The notes below the pieces were generated by a model. The model ran no database searches. It was not told the DNA's origin and saw nothing but the letters and a program-made list of their open reading frames with translations. A program made the position numbers and the translations under genes. From assembly GCA_964016985.1 (NCBI GenBank), contig OZ024826.1, forward strand, positions 4,021,552-4,085,551: a stretch of 64,000 nt of DNA, written 5' to 3'. Of this stretch, positions 10,959-23,600 are shown in pieces. Every line of letters starts with the position of its first letter. Position 1 is the first letter of the stretch. The stretch is from Anodontia alba. Lineage: Eukaryota; Mollusca; Bivalvia; Lucinida; Lucinidae.

Positions 10959-11844
10959 ACTACAAAAACCTAGTTAGACTTTTGCGGCCAGTGAAGACTC
11001 AGATCAGCCTGTGCATCTGCACAGTCTGATCAGAGTCTTTGCTGGTCACATGCACCTTCTACAGCCTCAGGGCTATCCAACGAGGGATTATCAAGAAGAC
11101 TTGCTGTTCTTAGTGGATGTACAAGCTGATCTGAGTCTTTGCTGATCACACAAGTCTTATTGTAGGTTTTGTCGTGTAATGGCACATATACAATAGGGGA
11201 TTTTATTAATGTCATGGTTCATAGTGACCTGTGAAAGACCCATGATGAACTTTTCAGTCTGGGTTTTCTCTCTTTACATAAGACATAATGTGTATATTCC
11301 TTGTGTTATATATGTATATATTCTCAACTTTACAGAATATTGTCCAAAGACGTAATTGTGTTCGTCATTGATAGCTAATACTGCCATTATTTGTTTAGCT
11401 GCACAATTTTAGCAAGTAACAAATAGATGATATTTTTCTTAATTTTCTCAGAAAATAGGGCTTGACACATCTCCAGAAGAACTTATGTGGTGGAGCACTG
11501 AATTCAGTGGCTGGCTTAGCTGTATGTAGTTATGTTATTGTGCAGCTAACAGTGATTTTAAATGTGCTACATTCTTATCTCCCACACAGATTCCAACTAT
11601 TATTATGGTAAAAGTTCTAAACATTTGAACAGAAAAATAATACTGAGACTTGAATATTATCTCTCCTCATAAATGAAGCAAAAGGAATCTAAGGAGGATG
11701 TAGATGATAAATTGGTGGTATTTTTTTTTTTCTTTTTTCTCCACAGAAACACACAGTGTGGCTCTTCTAACAAGTATCCATAAACTATGATTTTTAGGAT
11801 GAATTTGAGTACATTATCCCAAAAATATTATCAAATACTCCTCC

Positions 11845-12049
11845 TTAACCCTTGTCATGCTGAATAAATTAAGATGCCAAGCCCACTTCTAATTGTCAGC
11901 CAATCGGATTAATTAATCCAGATTGCTGATATAAATTCAATTACTGAATGACAAACATTGCAAATCCAGATCAGTTGGCTTTTGCGGAAGCCAACTGATC
12001 TGGATCTACACTGTCTGCAAAGGCAGGGCATATCTGGGACAATGGTTAA
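11845..12049. mobile_element. MITE M3 copy
   Basis: Left end TTAACCCTTGTCATGCTGAA; the right end is eroded (GGGACAATGGTTAA). The hairpin at about 11968-12005 is intact. Confidence 0.78.
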
Positions 12050-12950
12050 CCCTCAAAGTACTACAGATAAAAATATAACCTTGTCCAATGACCTGAGACT
12101 TCTGTTTACAATTTTCTATTTGAAGTAATGTGGACTAAGTTACAGTTTGATCTATAATCACAACTGCAGCAAGCAATATTTTGATTTTTTTTAATTAAGT
12201 TTTCAGAGAAAATAAAGCTTGGCATTTCATGTTAATGATCAGTCTAGCAGACAATTCACATGTAATGCCAAGTCTTATGTTCTCTGAATATAAAAAGTTT
12301 TAGCATGTCATCTGCTAAAATTTCGCTTTGCACTTTAAGGGTCAACAAGTCCTCTGGAAGTACATTGTAATACATTTATAAAAGGGAGGAATGTAATTGC
12401 CTATCTTTGCAAGGTTGGTTACATCATGCCAAACAAAATCATCTTTTTCTTGTTTGAAGTGAAGATTTTACTGTTCAGATTTCAAGAGCATTTATCATAG
12501 ATAAAAAATGCACAGTTTACGTTGTTTTCTTTATAAGCTATCAACCAGGTTTCATATAATCAAAAACTTTTGACAGGACAAATCAGATTATTGAGAAACA
12601 ATGAAAATACACCAAGACAGGTGTCAAATGTAACCACTTATGAGCTGTGCAAAAGGAAAGGAGACCTTTGATGTTAATGAAGGTCCAGATGCCTTGGTCA
12701 ATATTGGTATTCTCCAGTGGATATCACACTATATTCAATGACTCAATAGTCAATAATTGTAAAATGTTTACTTGGAGAAATAAGAAAAATGCTCATGCTT
12801 TTGGTTGACAGAATTGCTTCTCTGGAGCAATGTTATCACAGCATGCCCATAAGAATCTTTATTGTTTGCTCACAGAATCATTGAATACTGACTACTATGT
12901 TGGTGAACAGCGTATATCCTTTTCCCTAGTACAGCTCTTATTACCTTGAA
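12050..12950. other. No gene; one decayed M4 element
   Basis: 12160-12345 carries M4 motifs (CATTTCATGTTAATGATCAG, GTCATCTGCTAAAATTTC). The rest is AT-rich sequence without recognised features. Confidence 0.45.
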
Positions 12951-12952
12951 TC

Positions 12953-13225
12953 CATCACGAAAACATGACTATATAATTTTGATCCCCTTAAACCCCACTT
13001 TTATATAGTAAAACTGGGGTTTACAGCGGTATACATTATTTTTCTTTTCTTTTTTCTTTTTTTTGCTTGAAAACATAGAACATGGGTACTCATTAGAACT
13101 GCCTTGGTGAGGCAGTTCTGACAAGTACCCACAATCTATGTTCTGAGCAGAAAAATATCAGTTTTTTATCTGAAAATTTTCAGTTTTTTTGGAGGTGAAA
13201 TTTTCTATATATTTGAATAACGCTG
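12953..13225. mobile_element. MITE M2 copy
   Basis: It starts CATCACGAAAACATGAC and has the stem ATTAGAACTGCCTTGGTGAG. The right end is decayed after TATTTGAATAACGC. Confidence 0.75.
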
Positions 13226-13510
13226 TTGCATCTTGCTACCAAAGTTTCATGGTGATACATTATATAATACAGATGAGCATCAACACGGGATGATATACCG
13301 TATGAAATGTGTCCAATGAAGACTCTAATCAGTCTGCTCATCTGCACTATCTGGTCAGTCTTGGCTGTCTTTTTGAAGAAGTATTGAATCCTTTTCATCT
13401 AGAATTTTCAGTACAGACTGATCAGGTGATGTGGATGCATGCACATGGGAACACATCTCTAAGCACACAAGCTCGAGATACATTTTCTCATAATACACAA
13501 ATAAAGTTCC

Positions 13511-13799
13511 CATCACGAAAACACGCCTATATAATTTTGACCCCCTTAAACCCCACGTTTATATAGCAAAACTGGGGTTGACAGGGGTATACATTATTTT
13601 TTTTTTTTTTTTTTTTTTTCTAAAAAGCATAGATTGTGGGTACTCGTTAGAACCGCCTTGCTGAGGTGGTTCTAATGAGTACCCACAGTCTATTTTTTGA
13701 GCAGAAATATGAAAAATATCAGATTTTTTTTATCTGAAAATTTTCCTTTTTTGATCATGAAATTCTCAATATATTTGAATAGGCTGTGTTTTCGTAATG
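13511..13799. mobile_element. MITE M2 copy
   Basis: Both ends are visible (CATCACGAAAACACGCC and GTGTTTTCGTAATG), with a central palindrome around 13645-13665 and a T tract in the left arm. Confidence 0.8.
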
Positions 13800-14156
13800 A
13801 TTAGAATTTTACCGATGAGGAAGAATTAAAATTGTTAAGATAATACATACACAAGAGTGCTCTCACTGTTGCAAACCATTTGTTTCTTATGGAAGTTGTA
13901 AATGGCAGACAGTTTATATTGTATTATTGCTGACAGTTCTTGTCTCCAGTAAGATAACTTTGGTTTCTTTACAACAAATAAATTTTCTTATTTCTTAAGA
14001 AAACTTATGTTGTGATAACTCAACAGAACTTCATCAAGAAAATTTATAAATGACTACCCACAACATATTTTTATGCAGAAAGAAGAAAACTATTTGTCAG
14101 GATACCCTCTTCACTGGAGCTGTACTGTAAACTTTATAATTTTGTATGTCTCTGTT

Positions 14157-14249
14157 CATCCTCGGTAACCCAGGTGTGACCCATTACATTACACTCCATT
14201 GATGAATGGAGTGTAACGTAATGGGTCACACCTGGGTTACCAAGGATGG
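14157..14249. repeat. Near-perfect 93-bp hairpin
   Basis: GTAACCCAGGTGTGACCCAT pairs with ATGGGTCACACCTGGGTTAC. The arms of about 44 bp carry about three mismatches around CATTGATGAATG. It is a compact palindromic MITE or foldback. Confidence 0.8.
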
Positions 14250-14521
14250 TCTCTGTTATTATAATAAATTTCTCAGGTACATCTTTTTCGCTGTGCTCTT
14301 TGTTATCAGCCTTATATGACCTTGATTTAAAATGACTCAAGTGCTAAAACTACCTTGAGAAGTCCTATTCCTCCCCTATCCCCACACCCTCCCCTGACCC
14401 CACCACACAAACATGGACCAAAAAGAAAACTTTTGTACCCATTTAAAATTATGACACTGTAATATTACATATATGTATGTTATGTACCGTGAATTGCAAA
14501 CATTTATTGCTACAATGTATT

Positions 14522-14767
14522 TCGAGGGTTGAGCACAAGACTATAGTAACTCAAACATATTTTTGAAACCCTTGTTTAGGGGCAAATTTGACCCCTTTGT
14601 AAACAATGCAAATTTAGGTGCCATTGCTCATACGAGCAATGGCACCTAAATTTTCATTGTTTACAGAAAGAAATGTTGTAATCTTCATTACCCCTTCATG
14701 GTGAGGAGATTAAGTTTGGGGAAAAAACAACCATCTGACTTACGTCAGTCTTGCACTCAACCCTCGA
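14522..14767. mobile_element. MITE M5 copy
   Basis: Same ends (TCGAGGGTTGAGCACAAGAC and complement) and the same central palindrome, without the 74-bp duplication. TCGA is present at both borders. Confidence 0.82.
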
Positions 14768-14849
14768 TTTGTATTGTGTGTTACAGGACAAGACCGTAGT
14801 GTCTGTTTTGCTTGGTAGAAATCATTAAACGTGTCCAAGACTACTTGGA

Positions 14850-15035
14850 TCTACAAACTGCCTATAAGGCTCATTTTCTTTTTCCAAGAATAACAGTTGG
14901 CAGTTCATGCGAATTGTCTCCTAAGGAAAGGAGACAATTTGCATGAAATATTAAAACCTGTTTTCTGGAAAAAATAAGAAAAATATTTCAATATGTTGTC
15001 TGCAGAAAATTTTACTAAGAGAGCTAAGCGTTAAA
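14850..15035. mobile_element. MITE M4 copy
   Basis: The stem reads TTCATGCGAATTGTCTCC and its complement GGAGACAATTTGCATGAA; ends approximate. Confidence 0.6.
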
Positions 15036-15045
15036 CACATGACCA

Positions 15046-15285
15046 GGACCCAGTTGTTCAAAGCGTCGTTAGGTTAACGAGCTCATTAAGGGTCATTTCG
15101 TTAACTATTTTAGCAGATTCAATATACACTATTCTGATATTTTTTGCTGAAAAAATGTGAGTAGCTTTTGCACTGCAAAAGCTACTCACATTTTTTCAGC
15201 AAAAAATTTCAGCATATTTGTGTATCACTTGATTTAAATTTTAACGAATTGTTAACAACATCATTAGCTTTGAACAACTGGGCCC
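15046..15285. mobile_element. MITE M1 copy
   Basis: The left end is mutated to GGACCC, the right GGGCCC is intact and the hairpin is complete. Confidence 0.82.
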
Positions 15286-15812
15286 AGGTAGTAAAACAGA
15301 CTTGTAAATTTTTTAGATTAAGTATCATAAAGAGTTGGGGTGTTCAAATACTTACAGTAAATGTGGTACCCTGCATATATGAAGCCTCAGGGTCTGAAGA
15401 ACAAGTGGAGTTGAGAGGTAGTTGAAGATCACTGTAACTTGTTCACTACTAATCATAACAATCATCAGATGAAGTATGAGACAGCATTTCACCAAGGATG
15501 CAGGCAAAATTTTGTGATCAGAACCTAACATAGTCCAACGGGGGTGGAGCTGCATTTTAAAAACCTTTGAACGTGAATCTAACCTTAGTCGATGAAGCAA
15601 TTCATACAGACATTCAGAGAAACAAACTCTTAAAAAATATATAGATATGTACAACTAACATTATGCTAAGTCTGTGACCTTCATTACAAGGTCACTGAAA
15701 TGAGTGATGCTTGCACTGAACAAAAATTTTGACCAGAATCTAATATCAGTTACAGTATCCTCTAAATCTATTCATCATTCAGGATATGCACTCTATAAAA
15801 TAAAAAAAAACA

Positions 15813-16010
15813 GGCCCAGCTGTTCAAAGCAACATTAGCTTAAGCTCGTTAGTGGTCAAAATGTTAACTGTTCTGGTAAATACAATATCTAATTCAAATG
15901 CAAAAGCTACTCACATTTTAGTAGCAAAAATATTAGCATATATGCGATATTTAATGAGGAAAGTATTAACGCTACTTTAATGACTTTGTTACTTTTGAAC
16001 AACAATGCCC
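15813..16010. mobile_element. MITE M1 copy, decayed
   Basis: AGGCCCAGCTGTTCAAAGC starts it; half of the central hairpin is lost and the right end reads AACAACAATGCCC. Confidence 0.65.
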
Positions 16011-16208
16011 AGAAGGTAAAACTTTAACTAAGTCTCACCTTAACCCTTTCATCCCTGCAGACCAGTAGATACTTTTGCAAATTACAGATCCAGATGAGAT
16101 GAGCGGTCTCATCAGGATCTGCACTGATTGCCAATCTTATTGACTTTTGAAAACTCCTATTTGCAACAATGGATATGTCCAAATTCAGGGATGGAATATT
16201 CCATTTAA

Positions 16209-16488
16209 TTGATTGTGTTGGGGTTTAATGACTAGTCAACCCTTGTGGGTCATTTTGTGTTGTCTCCCAGAGAAAGGGAGAAAAGAGATAGTAGAAAAGA
16301 TGAAAGAGAGGGACAGAGAAGAAAGAGGAACAGGAATGAAAGTGAAGAAACAGAAGAAATAAAAACATTCCCCATCTACCTTTACCTGCTACAAGGATAG
16401 CAGGCCTTGCCCAACTGTAATATCAGTTGGACGTCCCAGTGGCGTAAGATACACGACACCTTCGCACCACCTGTCCACCCCCGGAAGG
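16209..16488 (-). mobile_element. SINE-like retroposon family S2
   Basis: The 280-bp unit has target duplications TTCCATTTAA (16199-16208 and 16489-16498). Read on the minus strand, it starts GGGGGTGGACAGGTGGTG, has a C/T-rich middle and ends GGGTTGAC...AAACCCCAACACAATCAA. That end matches the S1 tail, so minus is the likely sense strand. No tRNA head is visible. Confidence 0.75.
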
Positions 16489-16944
16489 TTCCATTTAAGA
16501 CAGAGGTTGAAAGGGTTAACCTCAATGTCACTGAAGGGCTGAGAGGGAGGGGATGGGATGCAGATTACACTGAACAAGACTGCACCAGTATCTATTCAAC
16601 TAAATTCACCAAGGCTGACAGGATATAAAAGCTCTTTGAAAGTTGTAAATTTAAAACTTGCAAAGTCCATGACCTCTATCTCAAAGTGAATGATAGTTAT
16701 ATACAATGTATATATGTGCGATGAGAAGGTAGTGATGACAACTTGACCTGAACAAAGGTTTGGACCAGTATCTAACAACAGAGAAGAATTAACTATATCC
16801 ATTCAGGCATTTGGGAGACAAAGCTCTTCAAAAAGAAACTTGAAAATAAAACACAAAAATCCTTGAGCATAAACTGGTGTGACAGCAACAGATCTTCTAT
16901 TTACGCTGGGCAAAAACAAAAGCAAACCAAACAATTTACTGCAT

Positions 16945-16950
16945 TTTATT
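16945..16950 (-). terminator. Poly(A) signal after far terminal exon
   Basis: On the minus strand AATAAA begins 4 nt after the TGA at 16955, at almost the same distance as in the near copy. This supports the far copy being a complete terminal exon unit. Confidence 0.5.
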
Positions 16951-16954
16951 TTTG

Positions 16955-17638
16955 TCATGATGCTGTTTTTCCATCAACTCCAAAATATGTCTGAAATATG
17001 TGACCAAAACCATGTTGTTCCAGAAATGTATAAAGCATTCCTAGGTCCATGTGGTATTCTCTTCCCTTCCCACCACGTACATCAAACACTTTTTCCTCAA
17101 AGTTACTAAATTTTCTGAATTTAGAAAGATCTTCATTTCCTATGTCAATATCGTCTTTCTCTTTAATTGCCAGTCTTTTCCAGTTTAATCTCCTCAGTCT
17201 GTGCCAGTACTCATCGACTGGTCTACTGTACCCTTCTACACAAACCACTCCTGGTTTACCAGGTAAACTAAAACCAGTCAGCTTTAATTCTTCAGCCCAA
17301 TCTATAATATCTCTCCTCTTGAATTTATTATAGATATGATGACTGTAAATCCAGAGTCTTGTGAAAACAGTATCTTCTTCTTGTTTTGTCTTTGTACTAG
17401 CAGAATCTGATATACTATCTTTAGAATCAACAGAAGTATATTTATTTAGATTTTCCTGAATCCATTCAATAACAGAATACATACAAAGTTCACCTCTTTC
17501 AATGTTTGTTATAAAATCTAGAAGATCTTCATTGAGTTTTCTGTGGTCATTTTTGTCCATGTTAGGGGCCCTAGTGAAGACAACTGGAGGTACTGATGGA
17601 TACTCATGAGGTAGGTTACATACCAACTCTATGTTGGT
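16955..17638 (-). CDS. RWDD2B: RWDD2-type gene, terminal exon, far copy
   Basis: It has the same acceptor context and phase as the near copy, and the reading frame is fully open to TGA (16957-16955). It encodes the same RWD remainder and DUF1115 domain, but the end differs (DLGMLYTFLEQHGFGHIF, then GVDGKTAS). No second copy of exon 1 was found between 17638 and 21527, so it can only be coding if spliced to the shared exon 1 or to an exon I missed. The intact frame over 227 codons argues that it is used or very young. Confidence 0.75.
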   Translation of the reverse strand, partial: TNIELVCNLPHEYPSVPPVVFTRAPNMDKNDHRKLNEDLLDFITNIERGELCMYSVIEWIQENLNKYTSVDSKDSISDSASTKTKQEEDTVFTRLWIYSHHIYNKFKRRDIIDWAEELKLTGFSLPGKPGVVCVEGYSRPVDEYWHRLRRLNWKRLAIKEKDDIDIGNEDLSKFRKFSNFEEKVFDVRGGKGREYHMDLGMLYTFLEQHGFGHIFQTYFGVDGKTAS

Positions 17639-20600
17639 CTGAAAAATAAAAAGATTCAGCTCTCTTTAAGAAAATACTACCATTGATATTTCTGAGACAT
17701 TTCTCAACCACATTTACTCTATATATGTTTGGACATCATAAGTTCTTACGTTACTTATCCTAAGATTTGAACTTTTGACTACTTAATTTGTCTAAAAGAC
17801 CCAGATCAATAGTTTCTCACAGTTTAATCTACACTATGGTATTTGCCAAGGCATTTCTGTCCAAAACTGTAGTATAAATTGACAACCTCGTTCAATATAA
17901 CATACCACATTTTCTGTACTATATGGGCCATGACAAATGGAAAAGTGTGTTCGAGCATGCGCATTCAAATCATCCTGCACATGCGCAAAGCATCATCTGG
18001 GCCTTTATTTTCCATTCATACATTCTGTAGTATTTAATGATTTTGTTTACGGACAGTAAAGGCCCTGATAAGACTGCTCAGATGCACATGGTGATCTGGG
18101 CCTTTTGTTTGTTTGTTTTATTCGGGCTTTACATCATTTTCAACAATCTTTCAGTCATATCGAAACGGGATCTGGGCCTTTGCTGACCCCATATGCCAAA
18201 AAACACTTTTTCACATGGTATAGCCCACATAATATGTAGTAAAACCCCAGAAATGGTGGGAGCCCCCTATTTTTATTGAGGTTTTACGGCCCAGTCATCC
18301 CATTTGGATCATCAGTATACCTAACCACACTTTTCCTTGGTCTTATAAGCTGTTAACCAGTATTTCATATTTGTGCACATTCTTTAGCCAGAAACTAACG
18401 ACCTTGATTCAGCAGAGGGGAGAGAATGACCATAGAAAATGTTTCATGATCAAAATCCAGAGGAGAGAATGACCATAGAAAATGTTTCATGATCAGTCTC
18501 TATGAAAAGAAAGTTTCCAGACCCAGCAGGGATCAAACCTGCGACCTTCTGATCACTTATAAGATGCACATCCGACTGAGCCATCAAGACTGGCTCCTAT
18601 ATAATATCAACCTAACAGATATTATCTATGTTGAAGGTGTACTTAGTGGTATTAACTTCCAATTTATTTCTCATCATTTTGGTTCTGTTTCAGATGATTT
18701 CCAGAGGACAAAGTATTAAGGTATTCAACACATACTTATGATACAGACAAGTTCCAATGATGCACCGTAATTGCATCAGTAGTATTTTAAAAGGACTCAA
18801 TACACTTTGTAGATTTCCCCCATTTCATACAAGGAAACAACTTTTATGACTGTTTTCCTGCTCACCAACCCCCTTCTGAAAAAAGGTCTACTCTAAAAGG
18901 AAAGAATTTGCTCCCTTTAAATTTGCTCTCTTTGAAAGCAAATTCTTCGTTTTATGGGAGCAAATTCTTGCCTTGTAGAGTAGGCCCCTTTTCAGAAGGG
19001 AGGCAAAATGATTTTGACAGAGTTGTCTCCCCTAAAGTATATCAATTTCCCTTAATCTTGTGGCAGTATTATAGAGATAACATGGTAAGGACTGTATGTA
19101 GTGGTATAGACCCTTTTCAAACTGGGCCTCCACTGTTTGTTAAGGCCTGTCTGAGAAAATATTTAGGGTAAGTACCATAGTTCTGCCAGATAAGGTGTTT
19201 TTTATCTTCTAAATAGTGCTATTTTTTTTCTTATTTCTCCACAAAACCATATGTTTTTTGTACTAATTAGAAGAGCCTGGCTGAGGCACTTCTAATGAGT
19301 ACCCAAAATATACGTATTTGTAAAAAATAAAAAAAAAAATTTAACCCTGAAACTGCCAATCACAACAATTGTCCTCTGCATGTGATTTTAAAAGTTATTT
19401 TTGCAAACAGTGTGGACCCAGATCAGACTGCTCCTCTAGGAGCAGTCTGATCAAGGTCCACACTGTTTGCCTATATGCAGAAAGTATGTTTGAAAAATTT
19501 GCAAGAAGATGTAGTAGACAACATAAACAGACAACATTTTCAGATGCAGGTTTTCTTGGCATTTTAAGGGTTAACCTGATATCCCCTCTTATCTAATAGA
19601 TTTGTCTCGGCCAGAAGAAAACAAAGATCAAAATGTACTGGACTTCATCAGAATTATCTTGTACAAAGCTATGTCAAAGAATTTTCTCTTGCAATTCAAT
19701 TAACATCACAAAATATCTTCATGGAATAATATACAGGGTATATTTATCTACAAATGTAAATATGCTGCATACAACATTTTACCTACAGTAAAACCTGTGT
19801 AAGACAGCCACCTTTGAAACTGACCTTAGTGGTTGATGTGGAAAGGTGGTTGTCTTATAAAGATACATAACATGTAATTTTGCTAGCAAAATTACATGAC
19901 ATTTACCTTTATAAGACAGACAACTTTTTCCACATCAACCACTATTTAAGGTCAGTTTGGAAGGTGGCTCTCTTACACAGGTTTTGCTGTATAGTGTATG
20001 TACTCAGACAAACCTGAGTGAACTGGATACATAATCTATACAGTAAAATTCTGCTATTAAGACCACCTTTGGTACTGCCTAAAAGTGGTCTTATCTGCGG
20101 GGTGGTCTTAATATTGAATGTAGATTACATAGCTCCAGACATTATGAAAACATGCCTATTCAAAAATATTGAAAATTTCACTGCCAAAAACTGAAAGTTT
20201 TCATATAAAAAAATCTGATATTTTCCATATTTCTGCTCAAAACAAAGATTGTGGGTACTGGGTAGAACCTCCTCTCGGAGGCAGTTCTAATGAGTACCCA
20301 CAATCTATGTTTTTGAGCAGAAATAAGAAAAATAATGTATACCCCTGTAAACCCCAGTTTTACTATATAAAAGTGGGGTAGGTCAAAATTATATAGGTAA
20401 GTTTTCGTGATGTAAGGTGCTTTTTTCAGCCAAAAAATACCAATATTTTTTTTTTCTTATTTCTACACAAAAAAATATGCTGTGGTAGTCATTAGAAGTG
20501 TCTCACTGAGGTGCTTCTAAAAGCACAACATATTTTTTGTGGAGAAATAAGAAAAATATTATGCGGATACCCCTCTTATCTGGGGCTATGTAGAATAACA

Positions 20601-23600
20601 AGAAAACCCCATTTGGGACTGGCAAAAGCTGGTCTAAATTGTGGCATGGTCTTATTTTCAAGTGGTCCTAACCCCTTTGCTGAACATAACATGCCCTGTC
20701 TTAGCAAACAGTGCAGTTCCAGATCAGTTGGCTTCTGAAGAAACCAACTGATCTGGATCTGCACTGTTTGTCATTGAATATGTGAATTTCTATCAAAAAC
20801 CCGAATCAAGTAATCTGATTGGCTGGAAATTAGAAGTGAGCGTGGCATCTTAATTTACTCAGCAAGGCATGGGTTAATAAAAGAATTTTACTGTATATAT
20901 CAAAGTTAAACTGCTCCTTAAGAAACCGGTTCTACACTGTTTGCCATTTGACCAGCCTATTTTAGATACATCCCCAGACAGTCAAATAAACTACTGTTTT
21001 TACTCTAAATATTTCGACAGACTGGCCAGAGTAAACAGTGTAGACCAAGATTAGCATTTGAACAGTATCTATAGTGTCTGCCATTCCGTCACAAAAAAAG
21101 TTCAGACACCTCGTCAGGTAGTAATGGATTTGTTCCAATTTTACCACATGTATGGTTATATAAAGGAGTAAAGGTGTCCAAATATTTAGGGTAAGTACAG
21201 GAACTGTAGTTCAGTTTTTATTACATAAACAGTTATGAGTTAAATATTCAAATATTAATTTTAGCCTTTACTACTGTCTGGGCTAAATCACAGACTACAC
21301 ATTGGTGATATTTTTCTTATTTTTCCCAGAAAATAGGCTTTGACATTGCCCAAGGAGACAGTTTGCTGAAAAAATAAGAAAAACTATTTCAATATGTCAT
21401 CAGCTGAAATTTTTACCCAGTTTGCTAAGCATTAAGTAATTTTAGTACTTCGGATCTGAAGTATCAATTAAATAGAGTTGAAGAGAAAAAAAATCCAATT
21501 AGTCAAATACAGCAAAATACACAAGATTTATTGTGTTTGTTTGTCATGATGATGACACTGATTTTCCATCAACTCCAAAATATGCAGGAAAAATATGACC
21601 AAAGCCATGATTTTCAAGAAAAACATAAAACTTTCCAAGATCCATGTGGCACTCCCTTCCCCTACCACAACGCACATCAAACTCTTTTTCCTCAAAGTTA
21701 CTAAATTTTCTGAATTTAGAAAGATCTTCATTCCCTATGTCAATATCGTCTTTCTCTTTAATTGCCAGCCTTTTCCAGTTTAATCTCCTCAGTCTGTGCC
21801 AGTACTCATCGACTGGTCTACTGTACCCTTCTACACAAACCACTCCTGGTTTACCAGGTAAACTAAAACCAGTCAGCTTTAATTCTTCAGCCCAGTCTAT
21901 AATATCTCTCCTCTTGAATTTATTATAGATATGATGACTGTAAATCCAGAGTCTTGTGAAAACAGTATCTTCTTCTTGTTTTGTTTTTGTACTAGCAGAA
22001 TCTGATATATTATCTTTAGAATCAACAGAAGTGTATTTATTTAGATTTTCCTGAATCCATTCAATAACAGAATACATACAAAGTTCACCTCTTTCAATGT
22101 TTGTTATAAAATCTAGAAGATCTTCATTGAGTTTTCGGTGGTCATTTTTGTCCATGTTAGGGGCTCTAGTGAAGACAACTGGAGGTACTGATGGATACTC
22201 ATGAGGTAGGTTACATACCAACTCTATGTTGGTCTGAAAAATGAGACAAGTTTAGCTCTGATTTTAGAAGAAAATACTGGTGGGCTTATTAGGTTGAAAA
22301 CTTGTTCATCTATAACCGATTCATGAAAGCTAGATTTTATTAGGCAGTTATTCTCTGTCGCTAGTATCACAAAGGACATATAGCATAAATATCTGTAAAA
22401 TCAGCACATTTACTGTCTTTTTCAAACATATTAAGGTCAATCTACTAAAAACTGCAAAAATATAAAAAAAGAAAAAAAAAATTGCAGGAGTTAGTATTTT
22501 AGCCCTGGGCCTGCTGGACCCAGATATACCCTGCCTTTGCAAACAGTGTCTGATCTTGATTTGCACTGTTTGTCATTTAGTATGTGAATTTTAATCAAAA
22601 ACCTGGAACAAGTAATCTGATTGGCTGGAAAATTACGTGGGCACGGCATCTGAATTTATTCAGCATGACAAGAATGAATGATACATAAAAAGTATACAAA
22701 TGGGCAAATGAAAAATTGATCATGGAAAATGTGATCAATTTTAAAATCAACGTCAAATGGTAAAACAGAGTTAAATGCTAGGGTTGACATAAAAATGACA
22801 AAGTCATGTAAGTAGACTATCATAAAAAGGTGAAGGTCACAAAATGCTGCTGTTTCAGTCCATGTTATGGAATGTGATGACTAGTCTTTTTGTATTATTC
22901 AATGAACAGACAGACACAGAAAAAACAGACCCATGTGTTGCACTTATTTGTAAGTAAAACAGCACAACAAAATTTAAGTAAATTCAACCAAATTACCACA
23001 CTAAGCACTTAGGTTTTTTAAAATTTCTGGAAATAACTTTGTATTAACCCATTAAACCAAATGGGACATTGGCAAACAGTGTAGACCCAGATCAGATGCC
23101 GCTGAATGCAGTGTCTGATCAGGGTCTACACTGTTTGCATTAAGTACAGGAATTTCTATAAAACTTGGTAATAATAGATGCTAACAACAGACATCCCTTC
23201 TATTGAAAATGGACCTGTCCAAGACTTGAGGTAGAAGAATCCACTCAGTATAAATGGGTTAAAACATCCTCCTAATAAGTTCAAACTTTAAAGAGGGATC
23301 AGCAGAGACTTTATAAGTAGCCTATTTAATGAAGCTCATACATTTTTTTTTCTGATTTTCTTTACAAAAGTGTATTTGTGGCTACTCATTTGAACTGCCT
23401 CAACTTGTCAAAGGAATTCAAATGAGTACCCACAACATTATGCTTTTACAAAGCAGAAGATAAAGTACATGGGCTATAATATGAAAACTACCAAATTGCC
23501 TGACTGAGCGCTTATAGGGGTATGAGCAGTAATTAGGTCTAAAACAGTGAGTGTGTGTAATTTGCAGGCTTATCTACATCTGGGCCCAGTTGTTCAAAGC

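Noticed and set aside
15352..15654. 100-codon minus-strand frame
   Set aside because: No domain or splice logic, many rare-pattern residues, partly repeat sequence; insufficient support.
16389..16628. Frames over the S2 retroposon, with similar ones at 24844, 28.99 kb and 32.8 kb
   Set aside because: The same Arg/Glu-rich or Ser/Leu-rich peptides appear at each S2 copy; they reflect the purine-rich body.
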